DNA of 33,049 nucleotides, taken from the NCBI GenBank assembly GCA_005882635.1, contig VBFG01000002.1, forward strand, positions 1 through 33,049. Reading direction: 5' to 3'. Position numbers and translations under genes: made by a program. Each line of letters begins with the position of its first letter. Positions within the stretch are counted from its first letter, which is position 1. Shown here one piece after another: positions 6,588 through 14,740 of the stretch. This DNA comes from Chloroflexota bacterium. GTDB taxonomy: Bacteria; Chloroflexota; Limnocylindria; Limnocylindrales; CSP1-4. The notes beneath the pieces were generated by a model that was given only the letters and a program-made list of their open reading frames with translations, did no database searches and had not been told where the DNA came from.

Positions 6588-7106
6588 ATGAGTCCGCTGA
6601 CGGCACGAAGCACGATTCGTCGGAAATCATCGGCATTGCCAACTCTGGTCGCCGCGCTGATGTTCCTCGCCGTGGCCGTTGGCCCGGCGTCTGCAGCGTC
6701 GTCCGGCGAGTGGCACCGCAACAACTATGGGACCGGGCACGAGCGCCTGATCTGCCGCGAGGGGACGACCTCCTGGTCATGCGTCTACGACAACGTGTCA
6801 GAGCCCGGTTTGCCGGCGGGCGACACGGTGGCCCATTTCACCGGCCGGAATGTCACGGACTCGTGGTCGTGCCCGACGTGGTTCGACGCGACGGTCTGCG
6901 ACAACGTGGTCGCGGTGTACCGCGGAGTCTCGACCTACACGGCCAGCGGCAACCACCCGGTGACGTTCCTGCAGGAATACATCGTGACCGATGTCGGAGG
7001 TCAGGAGATCCTGCAGCAATACTTCGTGGACCTCTTCTATTGCCCCTGGTTCCGGACGTGGGAAGAGGCGCTCGCCGCGGACTACAACTGCACGTTCGCG
7101 CCGTAG
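6588..7106 (+). CDS. Secreted protein with signal peptide, unknown function
   Basis: 172 residues from ATG 6588, chosen over ATG 6573 because GGGAGGGG lies 6-8 nt before it. The N-terminus is a Sec signal peptide: basic residues, then LPTLVAALMFLAVAVGPASA with an AxA-like cleavage site. The mature part is rich in aromatic residues, with about six Cys (LICREG, WSCVYD, WSCPTW, TVCDN, FYCPW, YNCTF), fitting disulfides in an exported beta-rich protein. Asn-x-Thr/Ser repeats such as GRNVTDSW suggest a surface or extracellular role, but no family is recognised. Confidence 0.65.
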   Translation: MSPLTARSTIRRKSSALPTLVAALMFLAVAVGPASAASSGEWHRNNYGTGHERLICREGTTSWSCVYDNVSEPGLPAGDTVAHFTGRNVTDSWSCPTWFDATVCDNVVAVYRGVSTYTASGNHPVTFLQEYIVTDVGGQEILQQYFVDLFYCPWFRTWEEALAADYNCTFAP

Positions 7107-7215
7107 GAGCGATCCACAGGCGCCGGGCCAGTTCCGCGCCAGGTCGCAATAGAGAAGGCCCGCAGGACCAGATGGGGGGACGTAGCTCGAATCCCGGCCG
7201 GCGCGAGCCGCACCG

Positions 7216-7221
7216 TATCCT
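7216..7221 (+). promoter_or_regulatory. -10 box of mtnB (apparently leaderless)
   Basis: TATCCT lies 6 nt before ATG 7228, so transcription should start at or next to the start codon. No Shine-Dalgarno is present. Same arrangement as several other genes in the window. Confidence 0.55.
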
Positions 7222-7227
7222 CTCCGA

Positions 7228-7869
7228 ATGACGGAGCAGGAGACCCGCGAGCTGCTGACCGAGCTCCTGCGCCTCTTCTACGCGAAGGGTTGGGTGTCCG
7301 GTACGGGCGGCGGGATCTGCGGGCCCGCCGATGGCGGCGGCCTGCTCCTCGCCCCGACCGGCGTCCACAAGGAGCGCGTCCGCCCGGACGAGTTCTTCAC
7401 GGTCGACCCGACCGACGGCCGGGTTCTCCGCTCGCCGGACGACGCGAGCCTCCGGCCGAGCGAATGCAACTCGATCTTCTGCCTCGCCGCGCGGGAGCGT
7501 GGCGCCCGCAGCGTGGTCCACTCGCACGGGCTGTCAGCCGTCCTTGCCGGCGACCTGGCCGGCGACGCCGACCACGTCGAGATCCGCGGCCTGGAGATGC
7601 TGAAGGGCATCCGCGGCGTCGCCAACCGCGACACGCACCTCGTCCCGGTGATCCGGAACACGCCGCGAGAAGGCGAGCTCGTCGAGCAGCTGAGCGGCGT
7701 CCTCGCCGATCCACGGTTCGAGAAGACGTTCGCCGTCCTCGTCGCCGACCATGGTGCCTACATCTGGGGCGACGACATCTGGGAGGCCAAGCGACACACC
7801 GAGGTCTACCACTTCCTGTTCGACGCGGCGGTCGCCCGCCGCGACCGGCGAGAGGAGCGCACGCCATGA
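7228..7869 (+). CDS. mtnB: Methylthioribulose-1-phosphate dehydratase
   Basis: A class II aldolase-fold, zinc-dependent enzyme of methionine salvage that dehydrates 5-methylthioribulose-1-phosphate to a diketo phosphate. 213 residues is the normal length. Motifs: FYAKGWVSGTGGG (18-29), LLLAPTGVHKERV (39-51), the zinc ligands in VVHSHGLSAVLA (His98, His100), and near the end GAYIWGDDIWEAKRHTEVYHF, which is typical of MtnB rather than fuculose or ribulose phosphate aldolases. The gene overlaps the cupin gene by ATGA. No other salvage genes (mtnA, mtnC, mtnN) are in the window, so a neighbouring sugar-phosphate role cannot be excluded. Confidence 0.87.
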   Translation: MTEQETRELLTELLRLFYAKGWVSGTGGGICGPADGGGLLLAPTGVHKERVRPDEFFTVDPTDGRVLRSPDDASLRPSECNSIFCLAARERGARSVVHSHGLSAVLAGDLAGDADHVEIRGLEMLKGIRGVANRDTHLVPVIRNTPREGELVEQLSGVLADPRFEKTFAVLVADHGAYIWGDDIWEAKRHTEVYHFLFDAAVARRDRREERTP

Positions 7870-8273
7870 GTCACCACGAAACAGCGACGTCGGCACCCGA
7901 CCTCAGCCACCTCACGAAGATCGACGTCGTCGACGTCGCCGCGGCCGTCGAGGCCGACCGCCTGACGGACGCCGACACGTTCAAGCGGACGTACCTGGGC
8001 CACGGCTCGCAGTCGAGCGTGTTCGTCTTCCAGGGCCATCCCGGCCCGTTCCGGACGCACGTCCACGAGACCCACGACGAGATCGGCTACGTGCTCCGCG
8101 GGACCGGCTCCGTGACGGTCGGCGGCATGACCCGGCCGGTGAAACAAGGGGACGTCTGGGTGATCCCGGCGAACACGCCTCACCGCGGCCAGTTCGAGGA
8201 CGCCCCGCAGGTCCTGTTCATCTCGTCGCCGATCGACGACCCGGACAACCAGGACCGCGTCTGGCTCGACTGA
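7866..8273 (+). CDS. Cupin-domain protein
   Basis: 135 residues with one cupin barrel. Motif 1, THVHETHDEIGYVLRGTG, gives the HxH-x4-E metal set. Motif 2, GDVWVIPANTPHRG, supplies the last His. The C-terminus (FISSPIDDPDNQDRVWLD) is common in small single-cupin proteins. It starts inside the mtnB stop (ATGA), so the two are translationally coupled. Aci-reductone dioxygenase, the oxygenase of methionine salvage, is also a cupin but is longer and has a different motif spacing; a substitute role is speculation. Family secure, substrate unknown. Confidence 0.8.
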   Translation: MSHHETATSAPDLSHLTKIDVVDVAAAVEADRLTDADTFKRTYLGHGSQSSVFVFQGHPGPFRTHVHETHDEIGYVLRGTGSVTVGGMTRPVKQGDVWVIPANTPHRGQFEDAPQVLFISSPIDDPDNQDRVWLD

Positions 8274-8333
8274 GTCCGGGCCGTCCGTGCGTCGGTGCCC
8301 GGGCCGTTGGCGACCGGTTCTGCAAGGCCGAGC

Positions 8334-8339
8334 TAGGCT
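8334..8339 (+). promoter_or_regulatory. -10 box of the YhdH-type reductase gene
   Basis: TAGGCT lies 6 nt before GTG 8346, supporting this GTG as a leaderless start. Confidence 0.5.
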
Positions 8340-8345
8340 CTTGTC

Positions 8346-9359
8346 GTGACGTCGATCCCGGCCGAGTTCCGGGCGTTCGTCGCCGAGACCGTCGGCGACG
8401 GGGTCGTCCGCGGCGTCCGCGAGTTCGGGGCATCTGACCTTCCCGACGGCGAGGTCGAGGTTCGTGTCGACTGGTCGAGCGTCAACTACAAGGATGCGCT
8501 GGCGACGATCCCGGGCGGCAAGGTCGCCCGGATCAGCCCCCTGATCCCCGGCATCGACCTCGCCGGCGAGGTGATCGCCTCGGCGGAGCCGTCCGTCGCG
8601 GTGGGCTCATCCGTGCTCGCCCACGGCTATGACCTCGGCGTCGCCCGCCACGGTGGCTACGCGGCCTACGCGCGGCTGCCGGCCGGCTACGTGGTGCCGC
8701 TGTCCCGTGGCCTGTTCGCCCGTGACGCGATGTCGATCGGGACGGCCGGCTTCACCGCCGCGATGAGCGTCGCCGCACTCGAGGACCGCGGCCTGGCGCC
8801 CGGCGAGGGCCCGGTCCTCGTGACCGGCGCCAGCGGTGGCGTCGGGAGCGTCGCGGTGTCGATCCTGGCCGCGCGTGGCCACGAGGTCTGGGCGGCCACC
8901 GGGAAGGCCTCCGAGCAGCCGCGGCTCCGCGCCCTCGGCGCCGCCGGCATCGTGCCGCGCGAGGAAACCACCGCGGGGAGCCCGCGGCCACTGGAGTCGG
9001 CTCGCTGGGCCGGCGCGGTGGACACGGTCGGCGCGGCGACGCTGCCGTACGTCCTGCGAACGCTGCGGCCCGGCGCGGCTGTCGCCTCGTCCGGCAACGC
9101 CGGCGGCGCCGCCCTCACCACGACCGTGCTGCCGTTCATCCTCCGGGGCGTGGCCCTGCTGGGAATGGATTCGGCGAACCTCGCGATCGAGGCGCGCCGA
9201 GCGCTGTGGGAGCGCATCGCGACGGATCTCCGGCCGAACGGCCTCGACGACGGGGCGCTCGGCGTTACCGAGGTCGACCTCGACGGCGTCGAGCCGGCAC
9301 TCGACGCGATCCTCGCCGGCCAGTCCCGCGGCCGCTGGCTCGTCAGGGTCGCCGGGTAG
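8346..9359 (+). CDS. YhdH/AcuI-type quinone oxidoreductase family protein
   Basis: A 337-residue medium-chain reductase without the catalytic zinc site, of the YhdH/YhfP group; E. coli YhdH and AcuI reduce acryloyl-CoA with NADPH. Seen here: DWSSVNYKDALA (about 40-51), IPGIDLAGEV, GTAGFTAAMSVAALE, and the nucleotide-binding turn VLVTGASGGVGSVAVSILAA (158-177), then AVDTVGAATLPYVLRTLRPG and the family end AGQSRGRWLV. The GTG start fits a TAGGCT box 6 nt before it. It is not obviously coupled to its neighbours. Substrate in this organism is inferred only from family. Confidence 0.85.
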   Translation: MTSIPAEFRAFVAETVGDGVVRGVREFGASDLPDGEVEVRVDWSSVNYKDALATIPGGKVARISPLIPGIDLAGEVIASAEPSVAVGSSVLAHGYDLGVARHGGYAAYARLPAGYVVPLSRGLFARDAMSIGTAGFTAAMSVAALEDRGLAPGEGPVLVTGASGGVGSVAVSILAARGHEVWAATGKASEQPRLRALGAAGIVPREETTAGSPRPLESARWAGAVDTVGAATLPYVLRTLRPGAAVASSGNAGGAALTTTVLPFILRGVALLGMDSANLAIEARRALWERIATDLRPNGLDDGALGVTEVDLDGVEPALDAILAGQSRGRWLVRVAG

Positions 9360-9374
9360 CGACCGCTCGGGCGA

Positions 9375-10190
9375 TCAGTCGAGCTGTCCGCGGAGCTGGG
9401 CGAGCGCCCGCTCCAGCGGCTCGGTCGCCGTGTCGGCAGGGTACGGCGTCCGGACGACGGCCTCCGACATCGGCAGCCGGCCCTCGTGGACGAGCGTCGC
9501 GAGCTCGGCGATCGTCCGGATCTCGACCATCGACCGGACCGCGAACGCGCGGTCACCGACGTCGCCGTGGCCCGGCACGACCGCGCCGGTCACGAGGTCG
9601 ACGAGCCGCTCGACCGTCCCCGGCCACTCCATCGGGTAGCCGTCGCCGAAGAACGGCGGCGCGCCGTTCTCGACGAGGTCGCCGGCGAACATGACGTCGG
9701 CGTCGGGAACCAGGACGAGGATGTCGTTGTCGGTGTGGCCGCGGCCGATGAAGCGGAGCTCGATGGGCCGTCCGCCGGCATCGAAGTCGACCGCCTCCGC
9801 GTCGCCGTCGAAGGTTCGGTCCGGCGGGTCGAGGACGATCTCGGCGAGATCCGCCGCGATCTCCGGGATCGCCGCGGAGACCTTGGCGATCTGGGCCTGA
9901 CCGGTCTGGGTGATCATCCGCGCGCAGCGGGCATGGCCCCAGATCGGCGCCGGCCGGAAGCGATGGTTGCCGAAGGCGTGGTCGTTGTGGCCATGGGTGT
10001 TGACGACCGCCCGGACGGGCAGCGGCGTCAGCGCCGGTAGGTCGGCCAGGATCTCGTCGGCCTGGCGGTGCGAGATCCGCGTGTCGACGATGAGCACGCC
10101 GTCGTCGCCGAGAATCGCCCCGATGTTCTGGTCGTAGAACGCGTAGCGCCGAACGAAGACGCGATCGCCGACCTCGCTCCACACCGACAT
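9375..10190 (-). CDS. Metallo-beta-lactamase-fold hydrolase
   Basis: 271 residues. The di-zinc motif THGHNDH (His66, His68, Asp70, His71) is followed by FGNHRF, a later His in GRGHTDND, an Asp in MFAGDLVENG, and a final His in VPGHGDVGDR. The order matches the quinoprotein relay / glyoxalase II-like subgroup. It ends 16 nt from the YhdH-type gene, tail to tail. TACGCT lies 6 nt before ATG 10190 on the minus strand, so it is probably leaderless and divergent from the hydrolase at 10241. Substrate unknown. Confidence 0.88.
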   Translation of the reverse strand: MSVWSEVGDRVFVRRYAFYDQNIGAILGDDGVLIVDTRISHRQADEILADLPALTPLPVRAVVNTHGHNDHAFGNHRFRPAPIWGHARCARMITQTGQAQIAKVSAAIPEIAADLAEIVLDPPDRTFDGDAEAVDFDAGGRPIELRFIGRGHTDNDILVLVPDADVMFAGDLVENGAPPFFGDGYPMEWPGTVERLVDLVTGAVVPGHGDVGDRAFAVRSMVEIRTIAELATLVHEGRLPMSEAVVRTPYPADTATEPLERALAQLRGQLD

Positions 10191-10196
10191 GACCGC

Positions 10197-10202
10197 AGCG
10201 TA
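10197..10202 (-). promoter_or_regulatory. -10 box of the metallo-hydrolase gene
   Basis: On the minus strand TACGCT stands 6 nt before ATG 10190. No Shine-Dalgarno is present. Confidence 0.55.
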
Positions 10203-10227
10203 ACGGCCGGGGAGACCCCGCCGCCGC

Positions 10228-10233
10228 TAGGAT
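10228..10233 (+). promoter_or_regulatory. -10 box that fixes the start of the alpha/beta hydrolase
   Basis: TAGGAT lies 7 nt before GTG 10241 and overlaps the upstream ATG at 10232, so that ATG would not be in the transcript. The GTG is therefore the likely start. Confidence 0.5.
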
Positions 10234-10240
10234 GCGCGGG

Positions 10241-11116
10241 GTGACGAGCACGACGACGACGGCCGCGGCCGCCGATGGGACGTCGATCCTGGTCCGCCGC
10301 TGGGCGCCGCCCGGCGAGCCATGGGCGCACGTCGTCCTCGTCCATGGAATCGCCGAGCATTCCGGCCGCTACGAGCACGTCGGTGACTGGCTGGCGGAAG
10401 CGGGACTCGCCGTCGAGGGCTACGACCTCCGTGGCTTCGGCGCCTCGGGTGGTCGGCGGGCCTGGATCGACCGATGGAGCCGCCATCACGACGACCTCGA
10501 GCAGCGGGTGCTGGCCGCCCGGGCCGCTGCCGCGGGCCGGCCGGTCGTCGTGTATGGTCATTCGCTCGGCGGCCTGATCGCCCTCGGCTATGCGATCAGC
10601 GAGCCGCCGCGACCCCTGCCCGACGCGCTGGCCCTGAGCGCGCCGGCGCTCGATTCGACCGTTCCCGGCTGGAAGCGGATCCTGGCCCGCGGGATCGCCA
10701 CCGTCCGCCCGACGGTCGACATGGCCAACGACTTCGACGGTGGGCTCCTGTCGAGGGATCGAACGGTCGGGGAGCGCTACCTCGTGGATCCGCTGAACCA
10801 CCATCGGACGACCGTCGGCTTCGCCGCCCTCGCGTTCGACGAGCAGGCTCGCGTCCGGTCCGCCCTTCGCCGATTGACGATCCCGACCCTCGTCTACCAC
10901 GGCGAGGCCGACGAGCTGGTGCCGCTGGAGGTGAGCCAGCCGCTGGCCGACCTCCCGAGCGTCACCCGCCGGACGTATCCGCGGCTGCGCCACGAGACGC
11001 ACAACGAGCCCGAGGGCGCCGAGGTCATCGCCGACCTCGTCGCCTGGCTCGGGTCGACGGTAGGCTCGGTCGTCGGGTCGACGGCCGCCCCGGTGATAGA
11101 CTCGGCCGACAACTGA
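10241..11116 (+). CDS. Alpha/beta hydrolase, monoacylglycerol lipase-like
   Basis: About 291 residues. Features of the monoglyceride lipase / lysophospholipase group: an oxyanion HG turn in VLVHGIAEHSGRYEH, DLRGFGASGG, the nucleophile elbow YGHSLGGLIALGY with the catalytic Ser, an Asp in YHGEADELVP and a late His in RLRHETHNEP. It would release fatty acids from monoacylglycerols or lysolipids, yielding glycerol that fits the glpK/glpD genes at 19685-22809, although it is not next to them. GTG 10241 is preferred over ATG 10232 because of the TAGGAT box. The 3' end holds the TAGACT box of the thiamine riboswitch transcript. Confidence 0.85.
   Translation: MTSTTTTAAAADGTSILVRRWAPPGEPWAHVVLVHGIAEHSGRYEHVGDWLAEAGLAVEGYDLRGFGASGGRRAWIDRWSRHHDDLEQRVLAARAAAAGRPVVVYGHSLGGLIALGYAISEPPRPLPDALALSAPALDSTVPGWKRILARGIATVRPTVDMANDFDGGLLSRDRTVGERYLVDPLNHHRTTVGFAALAFDEQARVRSALRRLTIPTLVYHGEADELVPLEVSQPLADLPSVTRRTYPRLRHETHNEPEGAEVIADLVAWLGSTVGSVVGSTAAPVIDSADN
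11097..11102 (+). promoter_or_regulatory. -10 box of the TPP riboswitch transcript
   Basis: TAGACT sits inside the last codons of the hydrolase gene and would start transcription near 11109, about 12 nt before the riboswitch. No good -35 is visible. Confidence 0.4.
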
Positions 11117-11120
11117 ACAC

Positions 11121-11210
11121 CGCCTCCGGGGAGCGCGAACGCGCTGAGAGTGTGGCTCGACCACAGACCCGCCGAACCTGATCTGGCTCGTACCAGCGAA
11201 GGAAGCAGGC
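11121..11210 (+). ncRNA. TPP riboswitch (THI element)
   Basis: All the conserved THI-box blocks are present in order: GGGGAGC (11128-11134), CGCTGAGAG (11142-11150), ACCC before CGCC, GAACCTGAT (11174-11182), then CTGG with GTACCAGCG, and GGAAGCAGG. GCCT near 11122 pairs with AGGC near 11206 to close P1. It lies directly before the thiamine-precursor importer genes, so thiamine diphosphate would lower their expression. Confidence 0.95.
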
Positions 11211-11216
11211 CCGTAC

Positions 11217-11279
11217 GACTCGAATCGCCGTCCCGGAACCCGGGGCGGCGTTCCTGCATTCGCAACCAGGAATCGAGTC
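11217..11279 (+). promoter_or_regulatory. Riboswitch expression platform with terminator-like stem
   Basis: A 25-nt stem-loop at 11226-11250 has an 11-bp stem (CGCCGTCCCGG with CCGGGGCGGCG, one G-U) and loop AAC, followed only by a weak run, TTCCTGCATT. GACTCGA (11217-11223) also pairs with TCGAGTC (11273-11279), which lies against the AGGA ribosome site and GTG 11283. Control could be by termination, by ribosome access, or both. Confidence 0.55.
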
Positions 11280-11282
11280 ACC

Positions 11283-12371
11283 GTGAGATCGCTTGCCGTC
11301 GCCGTCACCCTCCTGCTCGTCGCCGCCTGTGGATCGACGGGGCCGACGGCGTCGCCGGCACCGGCCGCCTCGCCGTCGCCCGCGCCCGCGTCGGCCTCGG
11401 CCGGCCCGTCGGCTTCGGCCAGCCCGACACCGTTCGCCGGTACGCCGGCGACGGTGCGCCTCGCCCTCGACTGGACGCCGAACACCGACCACACCGGCTT
11501 CTTCGTCGCCCGTCACGAGGGCTGGTACCGCGACGCCGGCATCGACCTGAAGGTGCTGCCGTATGCCACGGCCGCGCCGGAGACGCTCCTCGCCGCCCAT
11601 CAGGCGGAGTGCGGCATCAGCTTCCAGGACTCGATGACGTTCGCCGTCGCCAAGGGCGCCGACATCGTCAGCGTGGCGGCGATCCTCCAGAAGACGGCGT
11701 CGGCCATCGGCGTCCTCGCGTCGAGCCAGATCCAGCGGCCGCGCGACCTCGACGGCAAGATCTACGCCGGCTTCGGCTATCCGAACGAGGTCCCGACGCT
11801 CAAGGCGGTCATCCAGGCGGACGGCGGCAAAGGCGACTTCAAGGTCGCGACGCTCGACGCCGCGGCGTACGAAGCGCTCTACAACCACCAGGCTGATTTC
11901 ACGATCCCGTTCACGGCGTGGGAGGGTGTCGAGGCGACGATGCGTCACATCGACCTGCGCTACTTCCGGTTCAGCGACTACGGCTTCCCGGAGTTCTACC
12001 AGGTCGTTCTCGCCTGCGATCGCCAGTGGCTGGACAAGGACCCGGACGCGGCGCGGCGGTTCGTGGGCGCCACCGTCCGCGGCTTCCAGTTCGCCGCCGA
12101 CCACCCCGACGATGCGGCCGCGATGCTCGTCTCGGAGAACCCCGGCGTCTTCGACGCCAACCCGGACCTGCCCCGGGCCAGCCAGGAGTTCCTCGTCCAG
12201 GGCGGCTACCTCGTCGATGCCGATGGCAAGGTCGGGACACAAACGCTGGAACGCTGGACCGCCTACTCGAAGTTCCTGTTCGACCAGCATCTCCTGACCG
12301 ACGTCAACGAGAAGCCGATCACCGTCGAGCCGGACTACGCCCGCCTGTTCACGAACGACTTCCTGCCGTGA
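11283..12371 (+). CDS. thiY: Thiamine precursor ABC transporter, substrate-binding lipoprotein
   Basis: 362 residues. A short signal peptide ends in VAAC (Cys16). A Pro/Ala/Ser linker follows to about 55, then a NMT1/THI5-like periplasmic-binding domain opens with VRLALDWTPNTDHTGFFVA, the signature of hydroxymethylpyrimidine-related binding proteins. GISFQDSMTFAVAKGADIV and AGFGYPNEVPTLKAVI also match ThiY. The gene follows a TPP riboswitch, which independently fixes the pathway. The GTG start has AGGA 11 nt upstream. It overlaps the permease gene by 4 nt (GTGA). Confidence 0.93.
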   Translation: MRSLAVAVTLLLVAACGSTGPTASPAPAASPSPAPASASAGPSASASPTPFAGTPATVRLALDWTPNTDHTGFFVARHEGWYRDAGIDLKVLPYATAAPETLLAAHQAECGISFQDSMTFAVAKGADIVSVAAILQKTASAIGVLASSQIQRPRDLDGKIYAGFGYPNEVPTLKAVIQADGGKGDFKVATLDAAAYEALYNHQADFTIPFTAWEGVEATMRHIDLRYFRFSDYGFPEFYQVVLACDRQWLDKDPDAARRFVGATVRGFQFAADHPDDAAAMLVSENPGVFDANPDLPRASQEFLVQGGYLVDADGKVGTQTLERWTAYSKFLFDQHLLTDVNEKPITVEPDYARLFTNDFLP

Positions 12372-13174
12372 CCGACGTCGCCGACCGGCGACGGCGACTC
12401 GGTCCGCCGCTCGTCCTCGTCGGGCTCGTCCTGGCCGCATGGGAGCTGTACGCCCGCGCGTCGGGCGTCAGCCCGTTCGTCCTTCCGGCGCCGAGCGACG
12501 TCCTCGGCTCCCTGTGGCGGTTCCGGGACGAGGCCATCCGCCACAGCATCCCGACGGTCGTCGAGACGGCCGTCGGGTTCTCCGCGTCGATCGCCGCCGC
12601 CACCGCCGTCGCCGTGGGCCTGGACCGCGCGGTCTGGGCGCGACGCGCCGTCGAGCCGCTCCTCGTCGGATCCCAGACGATCCCGATCGTCGCGATCGCC
12701 CCGCTCGTCGTCGTCTGGTTCGGGTTCGGGCTCCTGCCGAAGGTGCTGGTCGTGATCCTCGTCACGTTCTTCCCGATCACGATCGCCCTGCTCGACGGAT
12801 TCGCGTCGACGGCGCCAGAGGCGACGGATCTGATGCGGTCCTTCGGCGCGTCGCCGGGCCAGACATTCTGGAAGGTGCGCTGGCCGTCGGGCCTGCCGGG
12901 CTTCTTCACGGGCCTCCGGATCTCGGCCACCTACGCGGTCGTTGCCGCGGTCATCGGGGAGTACGTCGGCGCGACCGACGGCCTCGGCATCTGGATGCAG
13001 CTCAGCCAGCGCTCCTTCCGGACCGATCTCGTCTTCGCCGCGATCCTGTTGACCGCCGTCCTGAGCGTGGCCCTGTACGGCGTCGTCCGGGCCGTCGAGC
13101 GGGCGGTCATCCCGTGGTACCGGGCGTCGCGCGGTGCGACGCGCCAGCCGGAACGCCTTTCCGAGGCGGGGTAA
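12368..13174 (+). CDS. thiX: Thiamine precursor ABC transporter, permease
   Basis: 268 residues with about six membrane segments, starting at GTG 12368, which overlaps the thiY stop. The cytoplasmic coupling loop is visible ([20 protein letters not shown]), as in SsuC/TauC-type permeases. [12 protein letters not shown] at the N-terminus and [15 protein letters not shown]-like text near the end fit the ThiX group. No ATPase gene (thiZ) follows: the next gene is an aldehyde dehydrogenase with its own ribosome site. The ATPase may be encoded elsewhere or shared. Confidence 0.9.
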   Translation: MTDVADRRRRLGPPLVLVGLVLAAWELYARASGVSPFVLPAPSDVLGSLWRFRDEAIRHSIPTVVETAVGFSASIAAATAVAVGLDRAVWARRAVEPLLVGSQTIPIVAIAPLVVVWFGFGLLPKVLVVILVTFFPITIALLDGFASTAPEATDLMRSFGASPGQTFWKVRWPSGLPGFFTGLRISATYAVVAAVIGEYVGATDGLGIWMQLSQRSFRTDLVFAAILLTAVLSVALYGVVRAVERAVIPWYRASRGATRQPERLSEAG

Positions 13175-13256
13175 CCTCAACGGACATCCCCGAACGACGA
13201 AATGCGCTCGACTCCGAGGGGGCGCCGGGGCGCCGGGGCGCAGAGGAGACATCCCG

Positions 13257-14708
13257 ATGACCGACACGCTCGAGCGGGTCAAGACCTATCAGCAGCTGAT
13301 CGGCGGAGCATTCGTCGACGCCGCCTCCGGTGAGACCCAGGAGGTCATCAACCCGGCCAACGACCATGTGATCGCGCAGGTGCCGAAGAGCAGCGCCGAG
13401 GACGTCGACCGGGCGGTCGGCGCAGCGGCCACGGCCTTCGAGTCGTGGAAGAACACGACGCCCCAGGACCGGTCGCTGATGCTCCTCAAGGTCGCCGACC
13501 TGCTCGAGTCCCGGGCCGACGAGCTCGGCCGGCTCGAGAGCGCCAACGCCGGCAAGCCCGTCGGCGCGGCGATCGACGAGATGTCGGTCTGCGCCGACCT
13601 GTTCCGCTTCTTCGCCGGCGCCGCCCGGGTGATGGATGGCCTGGCGGCGAACGAATTCCTGGCCGGGCACACCTCGATCATCCGCCGCGACCCGATCGGC
13701 GTCATCGCCTCGATCGCGCCCTGGAACTACCCGCTCTACATGGCCAGCTGGAAGCTCGGACCGGCCCTCGCGACCGGCAACACGGTCGTCCTGAAGCCGT
13801 CCGCGCGGACGCCGCTCACCGCGCTGGCCTTTGGCGAGAGCCTGGCGGAGGTCTTCCCGGCCGGCGTCGTGAACGTGCTGTCGGGCTCGGGCTCCGACAT
13901 CGGCGACGCGCTCGTCGGCCACCCGAAGGTCCGGATGGTCTCGATCACCGGCGACACGGCGACCGGCAAGCGGGTGGCGAAGATCGCAGCCGATACGGTC
14001 AAGCGACTCCACCTGGAGCTCGGCGGCAAGGCTCCGGTCATCATCTTCGACGACGCCGACCTCGACCTCGCCGCGGAGACCCTCAAGTCCGCGGGCTACT
14101 GGAACAGTGGCCAGGACTGCACGGCCGCCACCCGGGTCATCGCCGGTCCCGGCGTCTACGAGTCGTTCGTGTCGAAGCTGGCGGACGAGGTCCGCTCGAT
14201 CAAGTGGGGCGACCCGGCCGAGGCCGATGACCTCGACATGGGCTCGCTGATCGCCCCGGCCCAGGTCGACAAGGTCGCCGGCATGGTCGACCGGGCGCGC
14301 GGCTCGGCCGAGATCGTCGTCGGCGGGGTTCGACCCGATCGGCCCGGCTCCTACTACGAGCCGACGGTCATCGCCGGCCCCGACCAGAAGTCGGAGATCA
14401 TCCAGGACGAGATCTTCGGGCCGGTCGTCACCGTCCAGCGCTTCTCGGACGAAGAGACCGCGATCCAGTGGGCGAACGACACGCCATACGGCCTGGCGTC
14501 CTCGGTCTTCACGAGCGACATCGGCAAGGCGATGCGTGTCGCCAAGGCCCTCGAGTTCGGGCACGTCTGGATCAACGAGCACTTCACCCTCGCGTCGGAG
14601 ACGCCGCACGGCGGGGTGAAGCAGTCGGGCTACGGCAAGGACGGCTCGAAGTACGCGCTCGAGGACTACACGTTCGTCAAGCACGTGATGATCAACACCG
14701 GCGGCTGA
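13257..14708 (+). CDS. Aldehyde dehydrogenase, aminobutyraldehyde/betaine aldehyde type
   Basis: 483 residues of the NAD(P)-dependent aldehyde dehydrogenase superfamily. Visible: [15 protein letters not shown], the NAD-binding [11 protein letters not shown], the catalytic Glu in [10 protein letters not shown], the nucleophile Cys in [14 protein letters not shown], and [11 protein letters not shown]. The C-terminal [19 protein letters not shown]-like text resembles gamma-aminobutyraldehyde dehydrogenase (PatD/YdcW), which oxidises the putrescine product. The substrate is inferred. ATG 13257 has GAGGAG 8 nt upstream. TAACCT (13172-13177), which includes the thiX stop, could be its -10 box. Confidence 0.9.
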   Translation: MTDTLERVKTYQQLIGGAFVDAASGETQEVINPANDHVIAQVPKSSAEDVDRAVGAAATAFESWKNTTPQDRSLMLLKVADLLESRADELGRLESANAGKPVGAAIDEMSVCADLFRFFAGAARVMDGLAANEFLAGHTSIIRRDPIGVIASIAPWNYPLYMASWKLGPALATGNTVVLKPSARTPLTALAFGESLAEVFPAGVVNVLSGSGSDIGDALVGHPKVRMVSITGDTATGKRVAKIAADTVKRLHLELGGKAPVIIFDDADLDLAAETLKSAGYWNSGQDCTAATRVIAGPGVYESFVSKLADEVRSIKWGDPAEADDLDMGSLIAPAQVDKVAGMVDRARGSAEIVVGGVRPDRPGSYYEPTVIAGPDQKSEIIQDEIFGPVVTVQRFSDEETAIQWANDTPYGLASSVFTSDIGKAMRVAKALEFGHVWINEHFTLASETPHGGVKQSGYGKDGSKYALEDYTFVKHVMINTGG

Positions 14709-14714
14709 CGACCG

Positions 14715-14740
14715 GGGCTTCAGGACCGGGCTTCAGGACC
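14715..14740. repeat. 13-bp tandem duplication at the end of the LLM oxidoreductase gene
   Basis: GGGCTTCAGGACC occurs twice back to back (14715-14727, 14728-14740). It lies across the stop codon of the minus-strand LLM gene, so the duplication also produced a second TGA in another frame. It is probably replication slippage. Confidence 0.7.

Noticed and set aside
13107-14684. A 525-codon open frame antisense to the aldehyde dehydrogenase, and similar long antisense frames over lpdA, the E1 genes and glpD.
   Set aside because: They mirror the codon bias of GC-rich genes on the other strand; their proteins are rich in Arg, Asp, Glu and Gly with no motifs or ribosome sites.
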